From Saccharicrinis fermentans DSM 9555 = JCM 21142 (lineage in GTDB: Bacteria > Bacteroidota > Bacteroidia > Bacteroidales > Marinilabiliaceae), in NCBI RefSeq assembly GCF_000517085.1, contig NZ_KI912107.1:5267980-5331979 (forward strand): a DNA stretch of 64,000 nt, in the 5' to 3' direction. A program made the translations under genes and the position numbers. The notes under the pieces are model-generated. The model ran no database searches. It saw only the letters and a list, made by a program, of their open reading frames with translations, and had not been told where the DNA came from. Each line of letters starts with the position of its first letter. Within the stretch, counting starts at the first letter, position 1. This document shows, piece by piece, positions 36,587 through 45,747 of the stretch.

Positions 36587-38267
36587 ATGAGCGATTTTTC
36601 AAGCAATAAAGATGTGTTAATACAGGAGCTTCTCCAGGAACGTGACGAGATGTTTCAGGAGCTTTCCCGCTTGCGAAAAAATGACAATAGGGTTCTGGAC
36701 ACTTTGGAAGCTAAAAACAAAAAATTAGAGGCTATAGTCGCTAAAAAGAGCAGCAAATTAAAAAGCTGATCGACCAGCTTGCTTGGTTTCGCCATAAGTT
36801 TTTTGGCAATTCTAGTGAAAAGCATATTGCCGAAGATCCCGATCAACGAAAGATCGATTGGGACGGACTGGAGGTCGTTGCAGAAGAGAAAGCTATCATT
36901 GAAAACGCAGAAAAAGAGCTTATCGAATATGAGCGCCGCAAGCCTGTAAAAAACAAGCAGAGGCCAGTTCGTCAACCACTTCCTGACCACCTTAGACGAG
37001 AGGTAGAAGTTATTGAACCGGAAGGTAAACAAGATAACTGGGTGCGTATTGGCGAAGAAGTAACAGAAATACTCGAACACAAGCCCGGAGAGGGTATATG
37101 TACGTCGTATAGAACGTCCTAAATATGCAGTAAAGCAAGAATCAGTATCACCGGATATTGCTACAGATCAAAACACCGAAGAAGCATCAGCTATCCGTAT
37201 TGGTTCAATGCCATTATTGCCTTTGCCACGCAGCAATGCAGGGCCTTCTTTATTGAGCGAGCTGATGATGAATAAATATTATTTCCACCAGCCCTTTAAT
37301 CGCCAAATGGCCATGTTCAAAATGATTGGTATAAAATTACCTGCATCCACCATTAATGGTTGGTTTCAAGGAAGCTGTGATTTACTAAGAGCTCTTTATG
37401 CACGTTTAAAAGAAATCGTTCTAAAATCTGATTATATTCAGGTTGACGAAAGTACCATTCCTGTTATTAGCAACGAAAAGCACAAAGCACAAAAGGCTTA
37501 TCTGTGGATGGTTCGATCAGTAATGAATAACTTGGTTTTCTTTCACTACGACAAAGGCTCCCGAGCACAAAAAGTGATACTTCCTTTATTAAAGGATTTT
37601 CAGGGAGCTCTTCAAACCGATGGATATCAGGCATATTCAGTCTATGAGCAAAAGAAAGGTGTTTTGCTTCTGGGTTGTTGGGCTCATGCGCGCAGGAAAT
37701 TCTCCGAAAGTCTAAAAGAAGACAAAACGGGGGCTGAATACGCATTGGCACAAATTGCTAAAAATCTATCAAGTTGAGCAAATGGCCACCGATCAGAACA
37801 TGAATTACAAGCAAAGAGCTGAACTACGAAAGCGCTTGGCTTATCCAATCATGCGTGCTTTTGAAAAATGGATCGAAGGCTATTACCCCAAAGCGCTACA
37901 AGGAGGAAAGATGAGTAAGGCGCTGGCTTATACATACAATCTTTTCTTACGTCTGTCTCGCTATCATCTTGATGGCCGATATCTGCCTGACAACAACGGA
38001 GCTGAAAATGCAATTAGGCCGGTAGCTGTTGGAAGAAAAGGCTATCTCTTTTGTGGCAACCATGATGCCGCAGAAAATGCAGCAATTATGTACTCACTAC
38101 TGGGATGCTGCAAAGCCAGTGATGTAAATCCTCGCGAATGGCTTACGGATGTATTTTCTAAGATTGCGTTATACAACAGCAATTATGATTTAGACTTGGC
38201 TGATCTTTTGCCGCACAATTGGAAAAAGTCTAATAGTTGTCAGAATATTCCAAAAAACACCCACTAA
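36587..38267 (+). pseudogene. tnpC: IS66 transposase TnpC, three frameshifts
   Basis: DDE transposase of IS66 in three pieces of different frames: 36587-36769, 37208-37777 and 37755-38267. Against copy 2, one A is missing in a run near 36745, one G is extra near 37090, and one A is extra near 37764. The DDE segments are readable (YIQVDESTIPV, LQTDGYQAY, NNGAENAIRPVAVG). With three breaks it cannot make a full protein unless some are sequencing errors; all lie in or beside homopolymers. Confidence 0.88.
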
Positions 38268-38314
38268 TTTCGATTAATTCCAAAAGATTCCAGTAAAACT
38301 TAGAGATTTCCAAC

Positions 38315-38349
38315 GCTCCAATCGACATCCGGATTGGAGCATTTTTTTA
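38315..38349 (+). terminator. Terminator inside IS66 copy 1
   Basis: GCTCCAATC/GATTGGAGC hairpin followed by A and a run of seven T. It should stop transcription moving from the leader side into the distal array. Confidence 0.8.
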
Positions 38350-38380
38350 CTTTGCAATATGTAGCAGACCGCATATTTAC

Positions 38381-39487
38381 ATCGTACCATACTGGAATTG
38401 AAACTTATTCCGACTTCGTAAAACAGACTTTTCCAAAATCCCTTAATCGTACCATACTGGAATTGAAACTTATTCCGACTTCGTAAAACAGACTTTTCCA
38501 AAATCCCTTAATCGTACCATACTGGAATTGAAACGAACAATCTAAATCAGAAGTTGAAAGAGAGAAGGCACCCTTAATCGTACCATACTGGAATTGAAAC
38601 TCGTGTAAATGTTACAACGCATTTCTTTTTTGTACCACCCTTAATCGTACCATACTGGAATTGAAACGAAGTAAAATAATCTTTCTGCCAAGCACGATTA
38701 CGCATCCCTTAATCGTACCATACTGGAATTGAAACGATTAAACTCTATGTTTAACGTAATACAATTTCCGTCTCCCTTAATCGTACCATACTGGAATTGA
38801 AACTGAAAAGGAGGAGCTGTTTAAACAGCTCAAAGAAGAGGCCCTTAATCGTACCATACTGGAATTGAAACAAATTTGAAAATGTTGTTTCGTTGTCCAT
38901 GATTATCCCTTAATCGTACCATACTGGAATTGAAACGAGGATTTTGCAACCTTGAAAGATGGTGTATATGAGCCCTTAATCGTACCATACTGGAATTGAA
39001 ACGAATTATAATTTTGGGAAATGCCTTAATACTAAAATGTCCCTTAATCGTACCATACTGGAATTGAAACAGATTAGAAAATGCAGGATTAAACCCAGCG
39101 TTAGCCATCCCTTAATCGTACCATACTGGAATTGAAACCACCCAGACGCTGTTTTTATGGTTTCGAACGAGATTCCCTTAATCGTACCATACTGGAATTG
39201 AAACATCTTCCTGTTGTAATTAGTAAGCTAGAGTTAAGTACCCTTAATCGTACCATACTGGAATTGAAACAGGCATAGGTTTTCCGTCCCATCCTTTCTT
39301 AGCTGTAACCCTTAATCGTACCATACTGGAATTGAAACTTGTTGACGGAAAAATAAGCTTAGTTGAGGGGGCGCCCTTAATCGTACCATACTGGAATTGA
39401 AACATATGTCGTGGGGGAAAATGTTTCTGGAATTATTAGTCCCTTAATCGTACCATACTGGAATTGAAACATTGAAACAAATGTAGA
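38381..39487 (+). CRISPR. CRISPR array, middle part between two IS66 copies
   Basis: Begins with the last 24 bases of the IS-split 62nd repeat, then 16 full repeats and 16 full spacers, and ends with the first 17 bases of a spacer cut by the second IS66. The first two spacers (38405 and 38470) are identical, so there was a one-unit duplication. Spacer 68 contains a perfect 18-bp palindrome (38814-38831). No promoter of its own is evident. Confidence 0.97.
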
Positions 39488-39551
39488 GTAAGTCTTCGGT
39501 CTTTCACATATTGCGACCTTCATACTAGAGCTGTTTCTTTGATGGCAAAAA

Positions 39552-39927
39552 ATGAGAATGACATTAACAACATTTAAGCGTTTGTATAAGGATTACCAGG
39601 AATCAGGTTTGAACATAAAAGATTTCTGTACCAACCAAGATTTGGCTCCTTCCACTTTTTACTATTGGCGAAATAAATTGGAAGAGGCATTAGCACATGA
39701 GCCAGATAGCTTTGTTCCACTAGAATTTGACAGTAATACCGTTAACGACGAATAACCAATCGAGTCCATCTATCATCAAGAGTAAGCCTACTTTAAACAA
39801 TGATGCTCCCATTGAATCCGTATTTCCCAATGGCACCAAGATGCTACTAAGGGATAATATAAACACGCAAGTATTAAAACAATTGTTCACTTATTTGATT
39901 AAGTCTGATGTTTCATTTACACGATAA
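39552..39927 (+). pseudogene. tnpA: IS66 TnpA, frameshifted
   Basis: Two overlapping pieces (39552-39755 and 39727-39927) encode the N- and C-terminal halves. An extra base near 39736-39740 (AATACCG for AATCCG in copy 1) breaks the frame. The C-terminal end, VLKQLFTYLIKS, is here in its native form, unlike in copy 1. Confidence 0.85.
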
Positions 39928-40243
39928 ACTTAAATACTTTCTATATCCGGCACCAGTGGATATGCGTAAAAGCTTTTACACACTCAGCGGCATTGTAAGC
40001 TCCTTAATGAAGCGTAATGTTCAGGACGGTGAAGTTTTTATATTTGTCAACCGTAGGCTGACCACCATGAAAATACTTCATCTAGAACACGGCGGGTTGG
40101 TAATTTACCATAAGAAGCTCGACAGTGGTGTTTTCAAACTTCCTGCATTTGATGAAAGCCTCACATCTCACATTATAAGTTGGCACGATTTAATGTTGAT
40201 TGTAAAGAATGTGAAGCCTAAAAAAAGGCTCTTAAAGAGGTGA
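39908..40243 (+). CDS. tnpB: IS66 accessory protein TnpB
   Basis: 111 residues, intact, same family signature as in copy 1 (FLYPAPVDMRKSFY). It overlaps the end of tnpA by about 20 bases, normal for IS66 and likely translationally coupled. Confidence 0.9.
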   Translation: MFHLHDKLKYFLYPAPVDMRKSFYTLSGIVSSLMKRNVQDGEVFIFVNRRLTTMKILHLEHGGLVIYHKKLDSGVFKLPAFDESLTSHIISWHDLMLIVKNVKPKKRLLKR

Positions 40244-40337
40244 CAAAAAGAAGCATTTTTTTAGGATTTTTAGATTGATAAAATTGGCTATAAGCCTTGA
40301 TTTTACTATCTTTAAGCTCGTAATCAAGCAGTGATAA

Positions 40338-42030
40338 ATGAGCGATTTTTCAAGCAATAAAGATGTGTTAATACAGGAGCTTCTCCAGGAACGTGACGAG
40401 ATGTTTCAGGAGCTTTCCCGCTTGCGAAAAAATGACAATAGGGTTCTGGACACTTTGGAAGCTAAAAACAAAAAATTAGAGGCTATAGTCGCTAAAAAAG
40501 AGCAGCAAATTAAAAAGCTGATCGACCAGCTCGCTTGGTTTCGCCATAAGTTTTTTGGCAATTCTAGTGAAAAGCATATTGCCGAAGATCCCGATCAACG
40601 AAAGATCGATTGGGACGGACTGGAGGTCGTTGCAGAAGAGAAAGCTATCATTGAAAACGCAGAAAAAGAGCTTATCGAATATGAGCGCCGCAAGCCTGTA
40701 AAAAACAAGCAGAGGCCAGTTCGTCAACCACTTCCTGACCACCTTAGACGAGAGGTAGAAGTTATTGAACCGGAAGGTAAACAAGATAACTGGGTGCGTA
40801 TTGGCGAAGAAGTAACAGAAATACTCGAACACAAGCCCGGAGAGGTATATGTACGTCGTATAGAACGTCCTAAATATGCAGTAAAGCAAGAATCAGTATC
40901 ACCGGATATTGCTACAGATCAAAACACCGAAGAAGCATCAGCTATCCGTATTGGTTCAATGCCATTATTGCCTTTGCCACGCAGCAATGCAGGGCCTTCT
41001 TTATTGAGCGAGCTGATGATGAATAAATATTATTTCCACCAGCCTTTTAATCGCCAAATGGCCATGTTCAAAATGATTGGTATAAAATTACCTGCATCCA
41101 CCATTAATGGTTGGTTTCAAGGAAGCTGTGATTTACTAAGAGCTCTTTATGCACGTTTAAAAGAAATCGTTCTAAAATCTGATTATATTCAGGTTGACGA
41201 AAGTACCATTCCTGTTATTAGCAACGAAAAGCACAAAGCACAAAAGGCTTATCTGTGGATGGTTCGATCAGTAATGAATAACTTGGTTTTCTTTCACTAC
41301 GACAAAGGCTCCCGAGCACAAAAAGTGATACTTCCTTTATTAAAGGATTTTCAGGGAGCTCTTCAAACCGATGGATATCAGGCATATTCAATCTATGAGC
41401 AAAAGAAAGGTGTTTTGCTTCTGGGTTGTTGGGCTCATGCGCGCAGGAAATTCTCCGAAAGTCTAAAAGAAGACAAAACGGGGGCTGAATACGCATTGGC
41501 ACAAATTGCTAAAATCTATCAAGTTGAGCAAATGGCCACCGATCAGAACATGAATTACAAGCAAAGAGCTGAACTACGAAAGCGCTTGGCTTATCCAATC
41601 ATGCGTGCTTTTGAAAAATGGATCGAAGGCTATTACCCCAAAGCGCTACAAGGAGGAAAGATGAGTAAGGCGCTGGCTTATACATACAATCTTTTCTTAC
41701 GTCTGTCTCGCTATCATCTTGATGGCCGATATCTGCCTGACAACAACGGAGCTGAAAATGCAATTAGGCCGGTAGCTGTTGGAAGAAAAGGCTATCTGTT
41801 TTTGTGGCAACCATGATGCCGCAGAAAATGCAGCAATTATGTACTCACTACTGGGATGCTGCAAAGCCAGTGATGTAAATCCTCGCGAATGGCTTACAGA
41901 TGTATTTTCTAAGATTGCGTTATACAACAGCAATTATGATTTAGACTTGGCTGATCTTTTGCCGCACAATTGGAAAAAGTCTAATAGTTGTACAGAATAT
42001 TCCAAAAAAACACCCACTAATTTCGATTAA
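40338..42030 (+). pseudogene. tnpC: IS66 transposase TnpC, one late frameshift
   Basis: Open for 492 codons (40338-41816): N-terminal leucine-zipper-like coiled coil (about 1-75), zinc-ribbon/helical middle, and the DDE core with DESTIPV, TDGYQAY and GAENAIRPVAVGRKGYLF. An extra T near 41797-41802 then shifts the frame. The lost C-terminus (GNHDAAENAAIMYSLLG... to the end) is readable in another frame to 42030. About 65 C-terminal residues are missing, including the region after the catalytic Glu. It might keep part of its activity, but probably not. Confidence 0.85.
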
Positions 42031-42067
42031 TTCCAAAAGATTCCAGTAAAACTTAGAGATTTCCAAC

Positions 42068-42101
42068 GCTCCAATCGACATCCGGATTGGAGCATTTTTT
42101 T
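42068..42101 (+). terminator. Terminator inside IS66 copy 2
   Basis: Same GCTCCAATC/GATTGGAGC hairpin and T run as in copy 1. Confidence 0.8.
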
Positions 42102-42133
42102 ACTTTGCAATATGTAGCAGACCGCATATTTAC

Positions 42134-42455
42134 AATGTAGATGCGAACCTTTTCGCTAACCCTTAATCGTACCATACTGGAATTGAAACAAAACAACTAC
42201 CAAATTGGCTTTAGAGAGGACTTCACCCTTAATCGTACCATACTGGAATTGAAACTAAAGATAGGAACAGAAAGAAGCTCTCTCGCTAATAAACCCTTAA
42301 TCGTACCATACTGGAATTGAAACGGGCTTCAGATAGCTTTTTTTCGCCGGCTTCTTTTTCCTTAATCGTACCATACTGGAATTGAAACTTGTAATGTCTC
42401 TTGTATTAAATCTGCGCTTATGTCCCCCTTAATCGTACCATGCTGGAATTGAAAT
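42134..42455 (+). CRISPR. CRISPR array, trailer end
   Basis: Remainder of the IS-split spacer (18 bases after the target duplicate), five repeats and four spacers. The last two repeats are degenerate: the one at 42359 has T for its first C, and the one at 42426 has a G in place of A (ATGCTGG) and ends GAAAT instead of GAAAC. This marks the old, leader-distal end. Confidence 0.95.
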
Positions 42456-42479
42456 TTATCGATGTTATATGGAATATAG

Positions 42480-43719
42480 TGGGTAATCAAATTTTAATTT
42501 TCCGCATGTAAAATAGATCATGTTGATAAAATTGTTAATATTCCGATATCTTCTGGCTCTTTTTTTTGCCAGTTGTATCTTGGAATTAATACCTTCTAAA
42601 ATTCCATTGTTTATTTAGCTTTCGATATAATTAAAGATACCACTCCAATGTGCTTTTATGGTGTTGACGACCTTTACAAAAGGGGCGATTTTACTTTCTG
42701 ATGCTATGTCGCACCAATAAGCTAAATATCCTTCTGCTTCTTCTGTGTTTTCAATATCCCAAAAGTCTTTAAACAAGTGCATAAGCCTATAGCCGTCACC
42801 TAGCCTTGGATACATCTCTAACAATAAGTCGCGCTCGTTCTGCAGCTTAGGAACCAACTTGTTTTTGAGGAATGTATACCTATGTCCTTTTAACATGTCG
42901 TTACCTTTGCGTTCCACTTTACAACTCATCCATAGCATTATTAACCTCCTAAATGACATGAAACTTGTCAAAGGTAATTGCAGCTTTAGGCAAGTGTTCC
43001 AAGCAACCAGAAATAAAAGCTGGGAACATATCTATGCTGACTTGTTTAATGCATTCTGTATCAATAGATTTCTCTTTTAAATATTTAACTGACTCTTCTA
43101 TATTATCAGCTCCTTTGCCAGGACTTGCAAATAATACCCTACGCTGTTCGATATCAACCATTGTCGTGACATAATTGTGTCCCTTTTTACTGGATGTCTC
43201 ATCGAACCGAACAGCTTCAAGCTCCTCAATGTCATCTGCATCATGGGCTTTAGACACCCAAAAAGAAAAAATATTCCATAGCCGTTGGGGATAGATGCCC
43301 ATAATACTTGAGGCTTTTTTTACTGGCATTTCATTTTCAATTAACAACATAGAATATGCTTCGAACAGTAGTGTAAAGCCGCTGCCCTTACGTGCCCAAG
43401 GCACTTGTTGCGTAACAACTTTTCCATCCTTTTGCTTTACCCGTGGTACAGAGACATGTATAAAACATTTGTGTTCGAAAAAATTTAAGTGTTGCCAAGT
43501 CCGCTCTACTGTATCGTATGCTGTATAAGAATCTCCATCCGTAGAAACAAATTGGCTTCCTCGCTCAAAAGATAAATCTATATGTAGTTCTCTTGTATTA
43601 TCATTTCTTTTAAAACTTACTGATGAAACTTGCCATGGCAGATTCAACCCTAGTGCTATCGAGAATATTTCTTTGCTGTTATCCATAACATAAAAGTAAC
43701 ATCTTTTTATGATTACCCA
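42480..43719 (-). mobile_element. ISL3-family element remnant
   Basis: Inverted TGGGTAATCA at 42480-42489 and TGATTACCCA at 43710-43719 bound a region of about 1.24 kb carrying a broken ISL3 transposase. The flanks show no matching 8-bp duplication, so the outer ends or the insertion site have changed. Confidence 0.65.
42615..43686 (-). pseudogene. ISL3-family transposase, broken
   Basis: The N-terminal piece (43686 to 42949) includes the zinc-finger/HTH part and the DDE core (VRFDETSSKKGHNYVTTMVD, FASPGKGADNIEESVKYL, VSIDMFPAFISGCLEHLPKAAITFDKFHVI). It ends at a TAG where a Lys or similar codon is expected. The rest (KVERKGNDMLKGHRYTFLKNK... WCDIASESKIAPFVKVVNTIKAHWSGI) continues in another frame to 42615. 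One nonsense codon plus one frameshift make it inactive. Confidence 0.85.
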
Positions 43720-43785
43720 TTATAAATCATACAGAGCCAAAATTTTATTTTGTATCTTTAGTTCTATTAATAAAAAACTTAATCA

Positions 43786-44040
43786 ATGACTAGTATAAAT
43801 ATCACCGTAGGACACAAAGTAAAAAGATTTCTTGATAACGCAGCTATTAGGGACATCCAAAAAGATTTTAAGAGTCGTGCTGTCAATAAGCTGTCACCCA
43901 TAAAAGACCTAATCGAAGAAGAGGGTGGTACTATTGTTATTCATCTCTCTGACCTTGACTCTATGAAAATTAATATTAGTCTTTCTGGGTTTTCTCCTGA
44001 GCTTCATGCCAAGATTCAGAATTCTCTTGAAAATATTTAA
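43786..44040 (+). CDS. Small protein of unknown function
   Basis: 84 residues, not recognised. Charged and predicted mixed helix/strand (MTSINITVGHKVKRFLDNAAIRD..., then EEEGGTIVIHLSDLDSMKINISLSG). No signal or membrane segment. It lies between a dead ISL3 element and a putative abortive-infection gene, on the same strand as the latter but 209 bases away. It might be part of that defence unit or a relic. Confidence 0.45.
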   Translation: MTSINITVGHKVKRFLDNAAIRDIQKDFKSRAVNKLSPIKDLIEEEGGTIVIHLSDLDSMKINISLSGFSPELHAKIQNSLENI

Positions 44041-44249
44041 CCGCTAATGGTTTTCATCAAGAAACTGTTTTAATATAAGAAACTGTTTTAATTTACCTAT
44101 TTCCTCTGTAAGCTCTTGTATTTTTGTAATGTCTTGAAGTACTCATCATAGTGAGTAAATTCATGCTTAAAGTGTATTGTAAAATGCAACTCAAACTGGT
44201 AAGGTCAACACTTACTTACTAAAATAGACAAAACCAAAAAACAGATCTA

Positions 44250-44915
44250 ATGAAAAATATATACAAAAGAGAATATACAGGTTTTATCCTAATTGCTTTA
44301 GGAATTATGCTTTCATTCTATTTTTTAATAGAGGGAAACTTCTTGATTTGGGACGGAGTATTAGATCCTGAACAATTAGCACGTTTCGGAGGGTTAATAG
44401 GAGGGACTATAGGTGTAATATTTTCACTTGCTGCTTACATTCTTATTTATGAAACATTCCGTTTACAAAAGAAGCAACAATTTGAATCGATGTTTTTTTC
44501 TTTGTTCAATGAATTCAATAATTTTAGATATAATTATTTTTCTATTGATCATTCATGTGAAAAAATAGCACCAGGAATAAAGGCATTTACTTATTTCATT
44601 GAAGGGACTGATTGCTTAGGTTTAAAAACTTCGAAACATACCATTTCTGAGAAAGATTTTAAGAATATTGCAATTAAATTTAAATCACAATTAAATAAGT
44701 TTTGTAGCCATCTAGATATGATACTGTATTTGCTAAATAAGCAATCTGAACTTAATAATACAGAGAAAAAGTATTACTTAAAATACATATTAAGCCAGTT
44801 GACAGAACATGAACGTTTTCTACTTTATTATCGCAATAAAATAGAAGGTATAGAGTATAACAATATAGATTCTTTAGAAATTAAAGACCCTGAAAAAGTA
44901 ATACCAGACAAATAA
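44250..44915 (+). CDS. Putative phage abortive-infection protein, AbiC-like
   Basis: 221 residues. Two N-terminal membrane segments (FILIALGIMLSFYFLIEG and LIGGTIGVIFSLAAYILIYETF) are followed by RLQKKQQFESMFFSLFNEFNNFRYN and, later, KKYYLKYILSQLTEHERFLLYYRNKI. This topology and these two blocks resemble the putAbiC family (two membrane helices then a helical cytosolic domain), many members of which are annotated as phage-exclusion proteins. The assignment is by eye. Location just past the CRISPR array supports a defence role. Expected to act at the inner membrane. Confidence 0.55.
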   Translation: MKNIYKREYTGFILIALGIMLSFYFLIEGNFLIWDGVLDPEQLARFGGLIGGTIGVIFSLAAYILIYETFRLQKKQQFESMFFSLFNEFNNFRYNYFSIDHSCEKIAPGIKAFTYFIEGTDCLGLKTSKHTISEKDFKNIAIKFKSQLNKFCSHLDMILYLLNKQSELNNTEKKYYLKYILSQLTEHERFLLYYRNKIEGIEYNNIDSLEIKDPEKVIPDK

Positions 44916-44974
44916 TAATATACTCAAAAAATCCAACGAGACGCATATCTAATAGAAACCAAGTTATTTATCAG

Positions 44975-45127
44975 ATGAACAATCAAGAAACAAATAAATC
45001 TCTTATAAGAGTAGAAGCAACGTTACTGATAGGTGCTTTTTTTGTCATAATTATGCCTTATATATTCATCCAAGAATCATTATTTGGTAAGTCTTCGGTC
45101 TTTCACATATTGCGACCTTCATACTAG
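44975..45127 (+). pseudogene. Membrane-protein gene truncated by an IS66 relic
   Basis: 50 codons: MNNQETNKSLIRVEATLLIG then a hydrophobic helix (AFFVIIMPYIFI). The frame runs into the IS at 45087, so the last dozen residues are IS-derived, and stops at 45127. The rest of the gene is absent. It follows the AbiC-like gene after 59 bases on the same strand, so it may have been the second gene of a two-gene defence unit. Confidence 0.55.
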
Positions 45128-45746
45128 AGCAGTTTCTTTGATGGCAAAAAATGAGAATGACATTAACAACATTTAAGCGTCTGTATAAAGATTATCAGGA
45201 ATCAGGTTTGAACATAAAAGATTTCTGTAACAACCAAGATTTGGCTCCTTCCACTTTTTATTACTGGCGAAACAAATTGGAAGAGGCATTAGCACATGAG
45301 CCAGAAAGCTAAAATCTATCAGGTTGAGCAAATGGCCACCGATCAGAACATGAATTACAAGCAAAGAGCTGAAAATGCAATTAGGCCGTTAGCAGTTGGA
45401 AGAAAAGGCTATCTGTTTTGTGGCAACCATGATGCCGCAGAAAATGCAGCAATTATGTACTCACTACTGGGATGCTGCAAAGCCAGTGATGTAAATCCTC
45501 GCGAATGGCTTACAGATGTATTTTCTAAGATTGCGTTATACAACAGCAATTATGATTTAGACTTGGCTGATCTTTTGCCGCACAATTGGAAAAAGTCTAA
45601 TAGTTGTCAGAATATTCCAAAAACACCCACTAATTTCGATTAATTCCAAAAGATTCCAGTAAAACTTAGAGAATTCCAACGCTCCAATCGACATCCAGAT
45701 TGGAGCATTTTTTTACTTTGCAATATGTAGCAGATCGCATATTTAC
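45087..45746 (+). mobile_element. IS66 relic with internal deletions
   Basis: Both IS ends are kept (GTAAGTCTTCGG at the left, GATCGCATATTTAC at the right), but only 660 bp remain of about 2,645. The first part codes for the start of TnpA (to HEPES), and the second for the TnpC C-terminus. Junctions lie at short matches (AGCTAAAATC region, and GAGCTGA). The flanks ATTATTTG and TGAATATT do not match, so no target duplication. Confidence 0.92.
45681..45714 (+). terminator. Terminator inside the IS66 relic
   Basis: GCTCCAATC/GATTGGAGC with one internal change in the loop side, followed by a T run, as in the full copies. Confidence 0.7.
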
Positions 45747-45747
45747 T

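Larger units (their letters stand above)
35737..38380 (+). mobile_element. IS66-family element, copy 1, inside a CRISPR repeat
   Basis: 2,644 bp. Terminal inverted repeats start GTAAGTCTTCGGTCT (left) and, read inward from the right, GTAAATATGCGGTCT, both followed by ACATATTGC. The 8-bp target duplication ATCGTACC is at 35729-35736 and 38381-38388. Carries tnpA, tnpB and a frameshifted tnpC, with a terminator near the right end. Confidence 0.97.
39488..42133 (+). mobile_element. IS66-family element, copy 2, inside a CRISPR spacer
   Basis: 2,646 bp, near-identical to copy 1, same ends. The 8-bp target duplication AATGTAGA is at 39480-39487 and 42134-42141. Removing the element and one duplicate restores a 35-bp spacer between normal repeats. 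Confidence 0.97.

Noticed and set aside
36587-38267. Programmed frameshifting in IS66 tnpC
   Set aside because: The breaks differ between copies, number three in copy 1, and copy 2 reads through two of the sites. Mutation or sequencing error is simpler.
32099-39206. Minus-strand reading frames with repeated FQFQYGTIKG or FNSSMVRLR
   Set aside because: They are translations of the CRISPR repeat in two frames and have no start or family support. The array explains them fully.
31666-42455. Three independent CRISPR arrays
   Set aside because: The same repeat, the exact 8-bp duplicates at both IS copies and the restored repeat and spacer show one array interrupted twice.
31666-42455. Self-targeting spacers within the window
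   Set aside because: No spacer was seen to match the surrounding genes by eye. A proper search would be needed, so no claim is made.
42480-43719. Intact ISL3 with target duplication
   Set aside because: The transposase has a nonsense codon and a frameshift, and the flanking 8-mers do not match.
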